Source: JBBAFB01 sp041655595
GTDB lineage: Bacteria > Bacillota > DULZ01
DNA: 15,229 nucleotides
NCBI GenBank assembly: GCA_041655595.1
Contig: JBBAFB010000045.1
Location: forward strand, 1-15,229
Reading direction: 5' to 3'
Of this stretch, positions 1 through 6,941 are shown piece by piece; the first letter of the stretch is position 1, and each line of letters opens with the position of its first letter. A program made the translations under genes and the position numbers. The notes under the pieces were generated by a model. It was given only the letters and a program-made list of their open reading frames with translations. It ran no database searches and had not been told where the DNA came from.

Positions 1-120
1 GACAACATCAAGATGACCATAGAACTCATCACCCCCATAGCCATGGAAGAAGGATTACGTTTTGCTATTCGTGAAGGCGGACGCACAGTAGGTGCCGGTG
101 TAGTGAGCGCCATTCTTTAA
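1..120 (+). CDS. tuf: Elongation factor Tu, C-terminal fragment
   Basis: The first 40 codons in frame 1 read through to a TAA and give the end of the EF-Tu beta-barrel domain III. The segment MTIELITPIAMEEGLRFAI followed by EGGRTVGAGVV is the highly conserved C terminus of the family. EF-Tu is the GTPase that delivers aminoacyl-tRNA to the ribosomal A site. The 5' part, with the GTPase domain, lies outside the window. The gene is followed on the same strand by the S10 operon, the common str-S10 order in Firmicutes. Identification is firm for the visible part; whether this is the only tuf copy cannot be seen. Confidence 0.96.
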   Translation, partial: DNIKMTIELITPIAMEEGLRFAIREGGRTVGAGVVSAIL

Positions 121-137
121 TAGTTAATCTTGTTGAG

Positions 138-175
138 GGCCAAGGCTTAAGATTTGACGATTTTAAGCCCCGGCT
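138..175 (+). other. Hairpin just downstream of tuf, not a canonical terminator
   Basis: GGCTTAA at 144-150 is exactly complementary to TTAAGCC at 163-169, with a 12-base loop. Beyond a two-by-two AA/CC internal loop, GGCC (138-141) pairs with GGCT (172-175) including one G-U pair, so the arm totals 11 pairs. It lies 17 bases after the tuf stop. No T-run follows (the next bases are GTCAAATTG), so it does not meet the rule for an intrinsic terminator. It could be a transcript 3'-end stabiliser, a processing site, or part of the S10 leader. Confidence 0.45.
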
Positions 176-182
176 GTCAAAT
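154..182 (+). promoter_or_regulatory. Weak candidate sigma-A promoter for the S10 operon
   Basis: TTGACG (154-159) is five of six to the -35 consensus and is followed after 17 bases by TCAAAT (177-182), four of six to the -10 consensus. It would start transcription near base 189 and so produce a leader of about 130 bases before rpsJ. The -35 sits in the loop of the tuf-distal hairpin. A second -10-like TATTAT at 209-214 has no well-spaced -35. The call is weak, and the operon may simply be read through from tuf. Confidence 0.22.
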
Positions 183-234
183 TGTAGGTAGCATTGATTT
201 AAACAAGTTATTATGAACGCGATGAGGCGGGAGG

Positions 235-307
235 TTGCCATGGTGAGGATATTGTCTTCAAAATGGGTAATTTTCGCTGAGAATGTCCGTTCCCAATCGG
301 GCGAAAA
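235..307 (+). promoter_or_regulatory. Two stacked hairpins in the rpsJ leader, candidate cis-regulatory RNA
   Basis: Hairpin I has an outer stem of TTGCC (235-239) with GGTAA (266-270, one G-U pair), an internal loop, and an inner stem of TGAGGA (244-249) with TCTTCA (255-260, one G-U pair). Hairpin II begins at the next base: TTTTCGC (271-277) pairs perfectly with GCGAAAA (301-307), and inside it CCG (287-289) can pair with CGG (298-300). The 3' arm of hairpin II overlaps the first two bases of the rpsJ Shine-Dalgarno AAGGAGG (306-312). This layout fits control of S10 operon translation by a ribosomal protein, but the structure is predicted by eye and the ligand is unknown. Confidence 0.45.
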
Positions 308-319
308 GGAGGAAGAAAC

Positions 320-628
320 ATGGCTAAGCAAAAAATTAGAATTAGATTAAAAGCTTTTGATCACAGGGTACTAGATCAATCAACCCAAAAGATAGTGGAG
401 ACCGCAAAAAGAACAGGGGCCGAAGTATCTGGGCCGATCCCATTGCCTACGGAGAAAAATATTTACACTATTTTGCGTTCGCCCCATGTCAACAAGGATT
501 CCAGAGAGCAGTTTGAAATGCGCACCCACAAGCGCTTAATTGATATTTTAGAGCCCAACTCTAAAACTGTGGATGCTTTAATGCGCTTGGATTTGCCTGC
601 TGGAGTTGACATTGAAATTAAACTTTAA
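320..628 (+). CDS. rpsJ: 30S ribosomal protein S10 (NusE)
   Basis: The 102-residue product has the usual length for the family. It shows the conserved run GPIPLPT at 38-44 and SPHVNKDSREQFEMRTHKR at 54-72, the extended loop that reaches into the 30S head. S10 is a head-domain 30S protein; in E. coli it also serves as NusE, pairing with NusB on boxA RNA in rRNA antitermination. The ATG is preceded by AAGGAGG at 306-312 with a seven-base gap. It is the first gene of the S10 cluster and follows the structured leader, so it is the natural entry point for autogenous control of the downstream genes. Identification is certain. Confidence 0.99.
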   Translation: MAKQKIRIRLKAFDHRVLDQSTQKIVETAKRTGAEVSGPIPLPTEKNIYTILRSPHVNKDSREQFEMRTHKRLIDILEPNSKTVDALMRLDLPAGVDIEIKL

Positions 629-658
629 AAGCCGTAAAGCAAGATGGAGGTGCCAAGG

Positions 659-1282
659 ATGAAAGGAATACTGGGTAAAAAATTGGGAATGACTCAAGTC
701 TTTACCGAAGACGGCATGTCAATCCCGGTTACCGTCATAGAGGCCGGACCCTGCGTCGTGGTACAAAAGAAAACAACAAACAATGATGGTTATAATGCCA
801 TTCAATTGGGTTATGTTTTAAGATCAGAGAAAAGGGTAAACAAACCCTTAAAGGGTCACTTCGATAAAGCAGGTGTAAAGCCGTTTCATTATTTAAGAGA
901 ATTTAAAGTGGAAAATCCTGATGTCTATGAAGTTGGGCAGGAATTCAAGGCTGATGTTTTTAGCCCCGGAGACAAGGTTGATGTTCGGGGGATTTCCAAG
1001 GGTAAGGGTTTTCAGGGTTCAATCAAAAGACATGGCTTTGCCAGGGGGCGCATGACTCACGGCTCTCATTATCATAGAGGGACCGGGTCCCTGGCTGCTA
1101 AAGGAGTAGCAAGGGTTTTTAAGGGCCGCAAAATGCCCGGGCATATGGGTAGCGAAAGAGTTACTGTTCGCAACCTGGAAATAGTCAAAGTTGATCCGGA
1201 GCGGAATTTGCTCTTAATTAAAGGGGCCGTTCCCGGGCCAAGGAGAGGGCTTTTAGTGATTAGCGAATCCAACAAAGCCTAA
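659..1282 (+). CDS. rplC: 50S ribosomal protein L3
   Basis: This is a 207-residue L3, of normal bacterial length. It opens with MKGILGKKLGMTQVF, contains the GKGFQG turn near 115-120, the long basic extension that reaches the peptidyl transferase centre, and KMPGHMG near 158-164. L3 is an early assembly protein of the 50S subunit. An in-frame ATG lies 15 bases upstream at 644, but it contains the ribosome binding site (GGAGG at 646-650) of the true start, which sits eight bases further on. All L3 proteins begin at MKGI/MKAI, so 659 is chosen. The gene starts 30 bases after the rpsJ stop. Confidence 0.98.
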   Translation: MKGILGKKLGMTQVFTEDGMSIPVTVIEAGPCVVVQKKTTNNDGYNAIQLGYVLRSEKRVNKPLKGHFDKAGVKPFHYLREFKVENPDVYEVGQEFKADVFSPGDKVDVRGISKGKGFQGSIKRHGFARGRMTHGSHYHRGTGSLAAKGVARVFKGRKMPGHMGSERVTVRNLEIVKVDPERNLLLIKGAVPGPRRGLLVISESNKA

Positions 1283-1305
1283 AGCGGTGGAAAGGAGGAA
1301 AGAAC

Positions 1306-1929
1306 ATGCCTAAAGTTGATGTTTATAATATGCAAGGTGAAATTGTAGGAGAAGTGGAGTTAAATGAGCGGGTTTTTGGTGCCCCCGTTAACAAAGCTGT
1401 TCTGCATGATGCGGTGGTAATGCAGTTGGCAAGCCGAAGACAGGGTACTGCTTCCAGTAAAACCAGGGCAGAGGTCAGGGGTGGCGGCAGAAAGCCTTGG
1501 AGACAAAAAGGTACGGGCCGGGCCAGGGTTGGCAGCACCCGTTCCCCGCTTTGGCGCACCGGAGGAATAACCTTTGGGCCCAAGCCCCGTAAATTCGGCT
1601 ACAATTTGCCCAAAAAAGTGAGGCAGCTGGCTCTTCGTTCCGCCCTGTCTTCCAAGGTAGAGGAAGGGAAACTGATAGTGGTGGAAGAATTGAGCCTGCC
1701 GGAAATTAAGACTAAAGAAATGGTAAAAGTTTTAGGAGCGCTTAACAGTGATGGTAAAGCATTGGTCGTAACGGCAAGTTTTAACGAAAATGTAATTAAA
1801 TCCGCTAGAAATATTCCAGGGGTAATGCCTTTGGAGGCAAATGGATTAAACGTCTACGATCTTTTGCAGCATGATAAATTAATTATCACTAGGGAAGCTG
1901 CTCTACAAGTTGGGGAGGTGCTGGGCTAA
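1306..1929 (+). CDS. rplD: 50S ribosomal protein L4
   Basis: The 207-residue product carries the L4 hallmark: a basic, glycine-rich loop at about 46-95 containing RGGGRKPWRQKGTGRAR, which lines the nascent-peptide exit tunnel, between two parts of a Rossmann-like globular domain. L4 binds 23S rRNA early in 50S assembly and in E. coli is also the repressor of the S10 operon through its leader. Whether it has that role here is unknown, since Firmicutes lack the E. coli-type leader. The AAGGAGG at 1292-1298 sits seven bases before the ATG. Its stop overlaps the rplW start by one base (TAATG), implying translational coupling. Confidence 0.98.
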   Translation: MPKVDVYNMQGEIVGEVELNERVFGAPVNKAVLHDAVVMQLASRRQGTASSKTRAEVRGGGRKPWRQKGTGRARVGSTRSPLWRTGGITFGPKPRKFGYNLPKKVRQLALRSALSSKVEEGKLIVVEELSLPEIKTKEMVKVLGALNSDGKALVVTASFNENVIKSARNIPGVMPLEANGLNVYDLLQHDKLIITREAALQVGEVLG

Positions 1930-2216
1930 TGCGTAGGCCTCAGGATATAATTATCAAGCCTGTAATTACTGAAAAATCTACAGGGCTAATGGGAGAAAAC
2001 AAGTATACTTTTCTTGTTGATCCCAGGGCTAATAAAATCGAAATTAAATATGCCATACAGGAACTATTTAAAGTAAAAGTAGAAAAAGTCTATACCTTAA
2101 AAGTGCGTGGAAAATTAAGACGGCAAGGCCGCTATGAAGGTAAAACACCGGATCGCAAAAAAGCCATTGTTCAGCTAAAAGCTGGAGATACCATAGAAAT
2201 TTTTGAAGGCCTGTAA
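1929..2216 (+). CDS. rplW: 50S ribosomal protein L23
   Basis: This 95-residue protein has the L23 signature IIKPVITEKS near the N terminus, and a basic loop (about 60-84, with GKLRRQGRYEGKTPDRKKA) that projects towards the tunnel wall. L23 sits at the exit of the peptide tunnel and is the docking site for trigger factor and the signal recognition particle. The ATG shares its A with the rplD TAA stop, and the ribosome binding site GGGGAGGTG (1912-1920) lies inside the end of rplD. L4 and L23 are therefore expected to be made in step. Confidence 0.98.
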   Translation: MRRPQDIIIKPVITEKSTGLMGENKYTFLVDPRANKIEIKYAIQELFKVKVEKVYTLKVRGKLRRQGRYEGKTPDRKKAIVQLKAGDTIEIFEGL

Positions 2217-2242
2217 GCCGGTGGTCTAGAGGAGGGAATTAG

Positions 2243-3067
2243 ATGGCTATTAAGAAGTACAAACCGACTACCCCGGGTTTAAGGCAGATGTCAGGGAGTA
2301 CCTTTGAGGAAATCACAACTGACAAACCGGAAAAATCCTTATTGGCTCCTTTGAAAAATTGGGCCGGACGAAATGTTCACGGACGTACCACTGTCAGACA
2401 CCAAGGCGGAGGTCATAAAAGACAATATCGTATTATTGATTTTAAAAGAGATAAAGATGGTGTTCCGGCCAAAGTGGCTACCATCGAATACGACCCAAAT
2501 CGTTCCTCTTTTATTGCCTTGCTTCACTATGTTGACGGCGAAAAAAGATATATTGTAGCTCCGCAGGGTTTAAAGGTTGGGAGCACGGTAGTTTCCGGTC
2601 CGGATGCGGATATTGTTACAGGAAACGCTCTGCCCCTTAGAAACATCCCTGTCGGAACCATCATTCACAATATTGAAATGAAACCGGGCAAGGGCGGTCA
2701 ATTGGTACGATCCGCAGGAGCCTCTGCCAGATTGATGGCTAAAGAAGGGAAATACGGTCATATCCGTTTTCCTTCCGGGGAAGTCAGATTAATCTTTTTA
2801 GAATGTAGGGCGACTATTGGCCAAGTGGGTAATATTGAACATGAAAATATCACCATTGGCAAAGCCGGTCGTTCTCGCTGGATGAACAGGCGGCCTCAGG
2901 TGCGCGGTGTTGTAATGAATCCGGTTGATCACCCCCACGGCGGTGGTGAAGGTAAATCTTCAATTGGACGTAACCCAGTTACACCTTGGGGTAAGCCTGC
3001 TCTTGGTACAAAAACCAGAAAGAAGAAAAAGCAATCTGATCAGTTGATTGTAAAGCGTAGAAAGTAG
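2243..3067 (+). CDS. rplB: 50S ribosomal protein L2
   Basis: The 274-residue product matches full-length L2. The N-terminal RNA-binding domain contains the GRNVHGRTTVRHQGGGHKR stretch near 42-60, and the C-terminal part has VMNPVDHPHGGGEG near 224-237, where His230 corresponds to the E. coli His229 important for peptidyl transfer. The basic tail ends in KKKKQSDQLIVKRRK. L2 helps join the subunits and supports the peptidyl transferase centre. The ATG has GGAGGG at 2231-2236 with six bases of spacing. A 45-base gap to rpsS follows. Confidence 0.99.
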   Translation: MAIKKYKPTTPGLRQMSGSTFEEITTDKPEKSLLAPLKNWAGRNVHGRTTVRHQGGGHKRQYRIIDFKRDKDGVPAKVATIEYDPNRSSFIALLHYVDGEKRYIVAPQGLKVGSTVVSGPDADIVTGNALPLRNIPVGTIIHNIEMKPGKGGQLVRSAGASARLMAKEGKYGHIRFPSGEVRLIFLECRATIGQVGNIEHENITIGKAGRSRWMNRRPQVRGVVMNPVDHPHGGGEGKSSIGRNPVTPWGKPALGTKTRKKKKQSDQLIVKRRK

Positions 3068-3112
3068 TATATTTTTCAAAACTGAGCTTGCCGGGAAAGG
3101 AGGCAATTTTAG

Positions 3113-3397
3113 ATGGGAAGATCCCTGAAAAAGGGTCCGTATTGCGAGCCGAAACTATTGGCTAAGATTCAAAAAATGAATGACAGCGGAGAAAAAAGAG
3201 TGATAAAAACTTGGGCTAGGGGTTCTACTATTTTTCCGGAGATGGTGGGGCACACCTTGGCCGTTCATGATGGACGTAAACACATACCCGTGTATATTAC
3301 GGAAGATATGGTTGGTCATAAATTAGGCGAATTTGCCCCTACCAGATATTTTAGAGGTCATAGTGGGCATACAGAACGTTCAACAGCCTTAAAATAG
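3113..3397 (+). CDS. rpsS: 30S ribosomal protein S19
   Basis: This 94-residue S19 opens with GRSLKKGPYCEPKLL and contains RGSTIFPEMVGHTLAVHDGR and KLGEFAPTRYFRGHSGH, all typical. S19 is a 30S head protein that partners with S13 and contacts the P-site region and bridge B1. The ribosome binding site AAAGGAGG (3096-3103) lies nine bases from the ATG. A small hairpin can form across it, with TTGCC (3088-3092) pairing with GGCAA (3102-3106) and most of the Shine-Dalgarno in the nine-base loop; five pairs is too short to claim regulation. Confidence 0.98.
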   Translation: MGRSLKKGPYCEPKLLAKIQKMNDSGEKRVIKTWARGSTIFPEMVGHTLAVHDGRKHIPVYITEDMVGHKLGEFAPTRYFRGHSGHTERSTALK

Positions 3398-3419
3398 GCC
3401 GAGAGGAAGGAGGGCCATT

Positions 3420-3758
3420 ATGGAAGCGAAAGCGATAGCAAAGCATATTAGGATATCCCCCAATAAAGCAAGACAAGTGGTTGATCTGATTCGGGGAAAA
3501 AGTGTTGATGAGGCATTGGCTATTCTGCGCTTTATTCCCAAAAGAGGTGCAGAGTCTATCGAGAAATGTTTAAAATCGGCGATTGCCAATGCTGAACATA
3601 ATCTCGAATTGGATTCAGGTGACCTTTATGTGTCCAAAGTTTATGTAGACCAAGGGCCCACATTAAAGAGATATAAGCCAAGGGCCAGGGGCCGGGCTGA
3701 TATTATGCGTAGGCGTACTAGTCACATAACTGTTGTGGTTAGCGAAAAGGAGGTTTAG
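3420..3758 (+). CDS. rplV: 50S ribosomal protein L22
   Basis: The 112-residue protein begins with the helical globular part (AKHIRISPNKARQVVDLIRG) and ends with the long beta-hairpin, about 76-108, containing LKRYKPRARGRADIMRRR. That hairpin lines the narrow part of the exit tunnel next to L4, where some peptide arrest sequences and macrolide-resistance changes act. The hairpin length looks normal, with no insertion or deletion. AAGGAGGG at 3407-3414 lies five bases before the ATG. The last codons of the gene carry the ribosome binding site of rpsC. Confidence 0.98.
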   Translation: MEAKAIAKHIRISPNKARQVVDLIRGKSVDEALAILRFIPKRGAESIEKCLKSAIANAEHNLELDSGDLYVSKVYVDQGPTLKRYKPRARGRADIMRRRTSHITVVVSEKEV

Positions 3759-3760
3759 TA

Positions 3761-4420
3761 GTGGGGCAAAAGGTTCATCCTAAGGGTTTAAGAATCGGCA
3801 TCATCAAGGGTTGGGATTCCAAATGGTATGCCGACAAAGATTACAGCGATTTATTGCATGAGGATTACAAAATAAGAAAATACGTTAAAGAAAAATTGTT
3901 CGCCGCCGGGGTTCCCAAAGTAGAAATCGAAAGGGCAGCCAACAACCTAAAAATACTGCTTTATACCGCCAAGCCGGGTATAGTTATCGGTCGGGGCGGC
4001 AGTGAGGTAGAAAAGCTTCGTCAGGATTTAGAGAAATTGACTGAGAAGAAAGTCAGCATCAATATCGTGGAAGTTAAAAAGCCTGAGTTGGATGCTCAAT
4101 TGGTTGCAGAAAACGTAGCCGCCCAATTGGAGAAAAGAACATCCTTCAGACGGGCGATGAAGCAGGCTGTTGGCAGAACCATGAGAATGGGTGCCGGGGG
4201 TATTAGAATAGCAGTTGCCGGACGCTTAGGCGGCGCGGAAATTGCCAGAACAGAATGGTATAGTGAAGGGAAAGTGCCTCTTCATACCTTAAGGGCAGAC
4301 ATTGACTACGGTTTTGCCGAAGCTAACACCACTTATGGCAAGCTGGGAGTAAAAGTTTGGGTTTACAAAGGAGAAATCCTTCCGGAGGCAAAAGAGGCGG
4401 TAGAGGAAGGAGGCAGGTAA
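3761..4420 (+). CDS. rpsC: 30S ribosomal protein S3
   Basis: This 219-residue S3 has an N-terminal type II KH domain with the GRGG turn at 77-80, and a C-terminal domain containing GGAEIARTEW. Basic residues Arg130, Arg131 and Lys134 line up with the E. coli S3 residues linked to mRNA unwinding at the entry channel. It starts with GTG, two bases after the rplV stop. The strong site AAAAGGAGGT (3745-3754) lies within rplV and six bases from the start. MGQKVHP is the conserved N terminus, which fixes the start. It is followed by rplP after one base. Confidence 0.98.
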   Translation: MGQKVHPKGLRIGIIKGWDSKWYADKDYSDLLHEDYKIRKYVKEKLFAAGVPKVEIERAANNLKILLYTAKPGIVIGRGGSEVEKLRQDLEKLTEKKVSINIVEVKKPELDAQLVAENVAAQLEKRTSFRRAMKQAVGRTMRMGAGGIRIAVAGRLGGAEIARTEWYSEGKVPLHTLRADIDYGFAEANTTYGKLGVKVWVYKGEILPEAKEAVEEGGR

Positions 4421-4421
4421 G

Positions 4422-4859
4422 ATGTTAATGCCTAAAAGGACTAAATGGCGCAGGCCCCATAAGCCCAGAAAGCTTACCGGTCGCGCTCACAAAGGCAATG
4501 AAATAAATTATGGACAATATGGTTTACAAGCCTTGGAACCGGGGTGGATAACATCTCGTCAGATTGAGGCGGCTCGTATTGCCATGACCCGTTATATTAA
4601 ACGTGGTGGAAAGGTCTGGATTAAAATTTTCCCGGATCGGGCCATTACCGCTAAGCCGGCAGAAACCAGGATGGGCAGCGGTAAGGGTACTCCCGAGTAT
4701 TGGGTGGCAGCAGTAAAGCCCGGTAGGGTAATGTTTGAACTGGCAGGGGTCTCCGAGGAAGTTGCTAAGGAAGCGATGAGATTGGCTGCACATAAGCTAC
4801 CGGTAAAGACTAAATTCATCACGCGAGCAGAAGTGGGTGGTGATGCCAATGAAAGCTAG
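4422..4859 (+). CDS. rplP: 50S ribosomal protein L16
   Basis: The 145-residue product starts MLMPKRTKWRRPHKP, the normal L16 N terminus, and has the conserved ETRMGSGKGTPEYWVAAV region at 81-98. L16 joins late in 50S assembly and helps position A-site tRNA. The ATG lies one base after the rpsC stop, with AAGGAGG at 4407-4413. The third codon is also ATG, but MLMPK matches relatives, so the first ATG is used. The end of the gene overlaps the start of rpmC by 11 bases. Confidence 0.98.
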   Translation: MLMPKRTKWRRPHKPRKLTGRAHKGNEINYGQYGLQALEPGWITSRQIEAARIAMTRYIKRGGKVWIKIFPDRAITAKPAETRMGSGKGTPEYWVAAVKPGRVMFELAGVSEEVAKEAMRLAAHKLPVKTKFITRAEVGGDANES

Positions 4860-5046
4860 TGAGATCAGAGATTTGACTACAAATGAGTTGGAAAGAAAAG
4901 TGGCAGATCTAAAGCAGGAATTGTTTAATTTGCGTTTTCAACTGGCGACTGGCCAATTGGATAACCCTATGCGTATTAGGGATGTCCGCAAAAATATTGC
5001 AAGAACAAAAACCGTTCTTCGTGAAAGAGAATTAAAAAAAGTTTAA
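4849..5046 (+). CDS. rpmC: 50S ribosomal protein L29
   Basis: This 65-residue, highly charged two-helix protein contains LKQELFNLRFQLATGQL, the family signature. L29 sits by the tunnel exit beside L23. Upstream in-frame GTG and ATG codons exist at 4837, 4840 and 4843. The start at 4849 gives MKASEIRDLT, which matches the family N terminus, and leaves GGGTGGTG (4835-4842) as a moderate ribosome binding site six bases upstream. With this start the gene overlaps rplP by 11 bases, in another frame, so translation is probably coupled. Confidence 0.96.
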   Translation: MKASEIRDLTTNELERKVADLKQELFNLRFQLATGQLDNPMRIRDVRKNIARTKTVLRERELKKV

Positions 5047-5080
5047 TTAAGATTTAAGCTGATAAGAAGGAGGGATTTCT

Positions 5081-5344
5081 TTGACCGACAGGTCTGCTCG
5101 TAAAATCCGTATCGGAAAAGTAGTGAGTAATAAAATGGATAAAACAATCGTAGTATCCGTTGAAACCCTAGAGCGACACCCTTTGTATGGAAAAAGGGTA
5201 AAAACCAGTAAGCGTTTTAAAGCTCATGATGAAGATAACAGATGCCATGAGGGAGATGTGGTTAAAATTATGGAAACCCGCCCCTTGAGTAAAGATAAAA
5301 GGTGGCGGCTGGTGGAAGTAGTGGAAGCAACAAAAGACATTTAA
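5081..5344 (+). CDS. rpsQ: 30S ribosomal protein S17
   Basis: The 87-residue OB-fold protein has GKVVSNKMDKTIVVSVE at 13-29 and a KRFKAHDEDNRCHEGDVV segment, both typical of S17. S17 is a primary 16S rRNA binder of the 30S body. The start codon is TTG, chosen because it is six bases after AAGGAGGG (5067-5074) and gives the usual N terminus. It is the last gene of the classical S10 operon; 41 bases separate it from rplN with no terminator, so transcription should continue into the spc genes. Confidence 0.97.
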   Translation: MTDRSARKIRIGKVVSNKMDKTIVVSVETLERHPLYGKRVKTSKRFKAHDEDNRCHEGDVVKIMETRPLSKDKRWRLVEVVEATKDI

Positions 5345-5385
5345 CCACTTGCAGGCAATTACCGTGAAAGAAGGGGGTTAGTCCT

Positions 5386-5754
5386 GTGATACAACAAGAA
5401 ACCGTACTCAAAGTAGGAGATAATAGCGGAGCAAAGAAAATTCTTTGCATTCGTGTTTTGGGTGGTACAGGCAGGAAGTATGCTTCTGTGGGCGATGTAA
5501 TCGTCGCAACAGTTAAAGAAGCAACACCTGGCGGCGTTGTTAAAAAAGGGGACATTGTTAGAGCTGTAGTTGTAAGAGTTAAACGTTCCATCAAAAGGCC
5601 CGACGGCTCATATATTAAATTTGATGAGAACGCAGCGGTGATAATTAATGAACAGGGTAATCCAAGGGGAACCCGTATTTTTGGACCAGTAGCAAGGGAG
5701 CTAAGAGAAAAAAACTATATGAAAATTATCTCCCTGGCTCCGGAGGTTCTGTAA
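5386..5754 (+). CDS. rplN: 50S ribosomal protein L14
   Basis: This 122-residue protein is the standard L14 length. It starts MIQQETVLKVGDNSGAKK and carries RVLGGTGRKYASVGDVI, followed by the basic VVRVKRSIKRPDG and the C-terminal GTRIFGPVARELR. L14 forms intersubunit bridge B8 and is the docking site for the silencing factor RsfS in bacteria. The start is GTG, with AAGGGGG-type sites upstream. It is the first gene of the spc section of the cluster. Confidence 0.98.
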   Translation: MIQQETVLKVGDNSGAKKILCIRVLGGTGRKYASVGDVIVATVKEATPGGVVKKGDIVRAVVVRVKRSIKRPDGSYIKFDENAAVIINEQGNPRGTRIFGPVARELREKNYMKIISLAPEVL

Positions 5755-5776
5755 GTTATTATTGATGGAAGGCTAT

Positions 5777-5783
5777 GGAGGTG
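5777..5783 (+). promoter_or_regulatory. Ribosome binding site that fixes the rplX start
   Basis: GGAGGTG lies inside a possible upstream ATG codon context (ATG at 5775) and six bases before TTG at 5790. This spacing marks the TTG, not the ATG, as the working start of L24. Confidence 0.75.
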
Positions 5784-5789
5784 AAGATC

Positions 5790-6113
5790 TTGGCCTCAAA
5801 GGTTCATGTTAAAAAAGGAGATACAGTCGTTATCATCACAGGTAAGGACGCCGGCCATAAAGGCAAGGTATTAGGGGTTGATCCCAAGGAACAAAGAGTA
5901 GTGGTTGAAAAGGGCAATATTGTAAAAAGGCATACCCGCCCCACTAGAGCATTGCCTCAAGGAGGCATTGTTGAAAAGGAATCGCCGATTCACAGTTCCA
6001 ATATAATGTTGTATTGCTCCAAATGTAAACAGCCTACCAGGATTGGTAAAACAGTTCTAGCCGATGGCAAAAAGGTTAGAGTTTGCAAAAGATGCGGTGA
6101 AGTTCTAGATTAG
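5790..6113 (+). CDS. rplX: 50S ribosomal protein L24 with C-terminal zinc ribbon
   Basis: The 107-residue product begins MASKVHVKKGDTVVIITGKD, the KOW-motif SH3 barrel of L24, an assembly initiator that binds the 5' region of 23S rRNA near the tunnel exit. The C-terminal half carries two CxxC pairs, Cys76/Cys79 and Cys99/Cys102, forming a likely zinc ribbon that Bacillus subtilis L24 lacks. An ATG at 5775 is in frame, but GGAGGTG (5777-5783) would then be inside the gene. The TTG at 5790 is six bases after that site and gives the family N terminus. Zinc binding is inferred from the cysteine spacing only. Confidence 0.95.
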   Translation: MASKVHVKKGDTVVIITGKDAGHKGKVLGVDPKEQRVVVEKGNIVKRHTRPTRALPQGGIVEKESPIHSSNIMLYCSKCKQPTRIGKTVLADGKKVRVCKRCGEVLD

Positions 6114-6137
6114 TTGTGGGAAAGGGGGTCAGCTTAA

Positions 6138-6677
6138 ATGGCCACACTTAAGGAAAAGTATCAAAAAGAAGTTATGCCTGCCCTGCAGGAAAAATTCGGA
6201 TATAGCAATGTGATGGCGATACCGAAACTTGCAAAGATCGTCGTGAATATGGGTGTTGGGGAAGCTACCCAAAATGTGAAACTCTTAGATGGTGCAGTGG
6301 CAGATTTAACTGCCATTTCTGGTCAGAAACCAATCATTACCAGAGCTAGAAAATCTATTGCCGCCTTTAAACTAAGAGAAAAAATGCCTATTGGAGTTAA
6401 AGTGACGCTCAGAGGCGAAAATATGTATGCTTTCGCTGGAAAGCTGTTAGGGGTTGTGCTGCCAAGGGTAAGAGACTTTCGCGGTGTAAATCCCCACGGA
6501 TTTGACGGTAGAGGTAATTACACATTGGGTTTAAAAGAACAGTTGATTTTTCCTGAGATCGAATATGATAAGGTAGACAAGGTTAGAGGAATGAACATTT
6601 CCTTTATCACTACCGCCAAATCGGATCAGGAAGCCTATGAATTATTAAAATTAATGGGAATGCCCTTTAGAGACTAA
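6138..6677 (+). CDS. rplE: 50S ribosomal protein L5
   Basis: This 179-residue protein is full-length L5. It has MATLKEKYQKEV at the N terminus, PKLAKIVVNMGVGEA near 29-43, and RVRDFRGVNPHGFDGRGNY in the middle. L5 binds 5S rRNA together with L18 and forms the central protuberance and bridge B1b to S13. Its neighbours rpsN and rplR follow the conserved order. The ATG is preceded by AAAGGGGGT. A 54-base gap separates it from rpsN and shows no recognisable signal other than the next ribosome binding site. Confidence 0.98.
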   Translation: MATLKEKYQKEVMPALQEKFGYSNVMAIPKLAKIVVNMGVGEATQNVKLLDGAVADLTAISGQKPIITRARKSIAAFKLREKMPIGVKVTLRGENMYAFAGKLLGVVLPRVRDFRGVNPHGFDGRGNYTLGLKEQLIFPEIEYDKVDKVRGMNISFITTAKSDQEAYELLKLMGMPFRD

Positions 6678-6731
6678 TTGAACGGGCAAATCTTTAGGGC
6701 TTGGTAAAACTTAAAAGGAGGTAATCCAAAG

Positions 6732-6917
6732 TTGGCAAAAAAATCAATGATAGTCCGCCAATCAAAGCCTGTTAAGTATCAAGTGAGAGCCCACAATCGT
6801 TGCAAAATATGTGGTCGCCCTCATGGATATATGCGCAAGTTCGGTATGTGCCGTATTTGCTTTAGGGAACTTGCTTATAAAGGTGAGATACCAGGGGTAA
6901 CCAAAAGCAGCTGGTAA
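6732..6917 (+). CDS. rpsN: 30S ribosomal protein S14, zinc-binding short form
   Basis: The 61-residue protein is the short, zinc-binding (C+) type of S14, with Cys24, Cys27, Cys40 and Cys43 in CxxC pairs. Firmicutes often also encode a longer, cysteine-free S14 that replaces this one when zinc is scarce; none is present here. S14 is a late-joining head protein that contacts S3 and S10. The start is TTG, chosen because AAAAGGAGGT lies upstream and MAKKSMIVRQ matches the family. Some annotations call this type rpsZ. Confidence 0.98.
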   Translation: MAKKSMIVRQSKPVKYQVRAHNRCKICGRPHGYMRKFGMCRICFRELAYKGEIPGVTKSSW

Positions 6918-6941
6918 GCAAAGTGGAAGGAGGTTATGTCC

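Noticed and set aside
5268..5594. A 108-codon minus-strand open frame across rpsQ and rplN
   Set aside because: Antisense to two certain genes with low-complexity leucine/threonine-rich content and no supporting signals.
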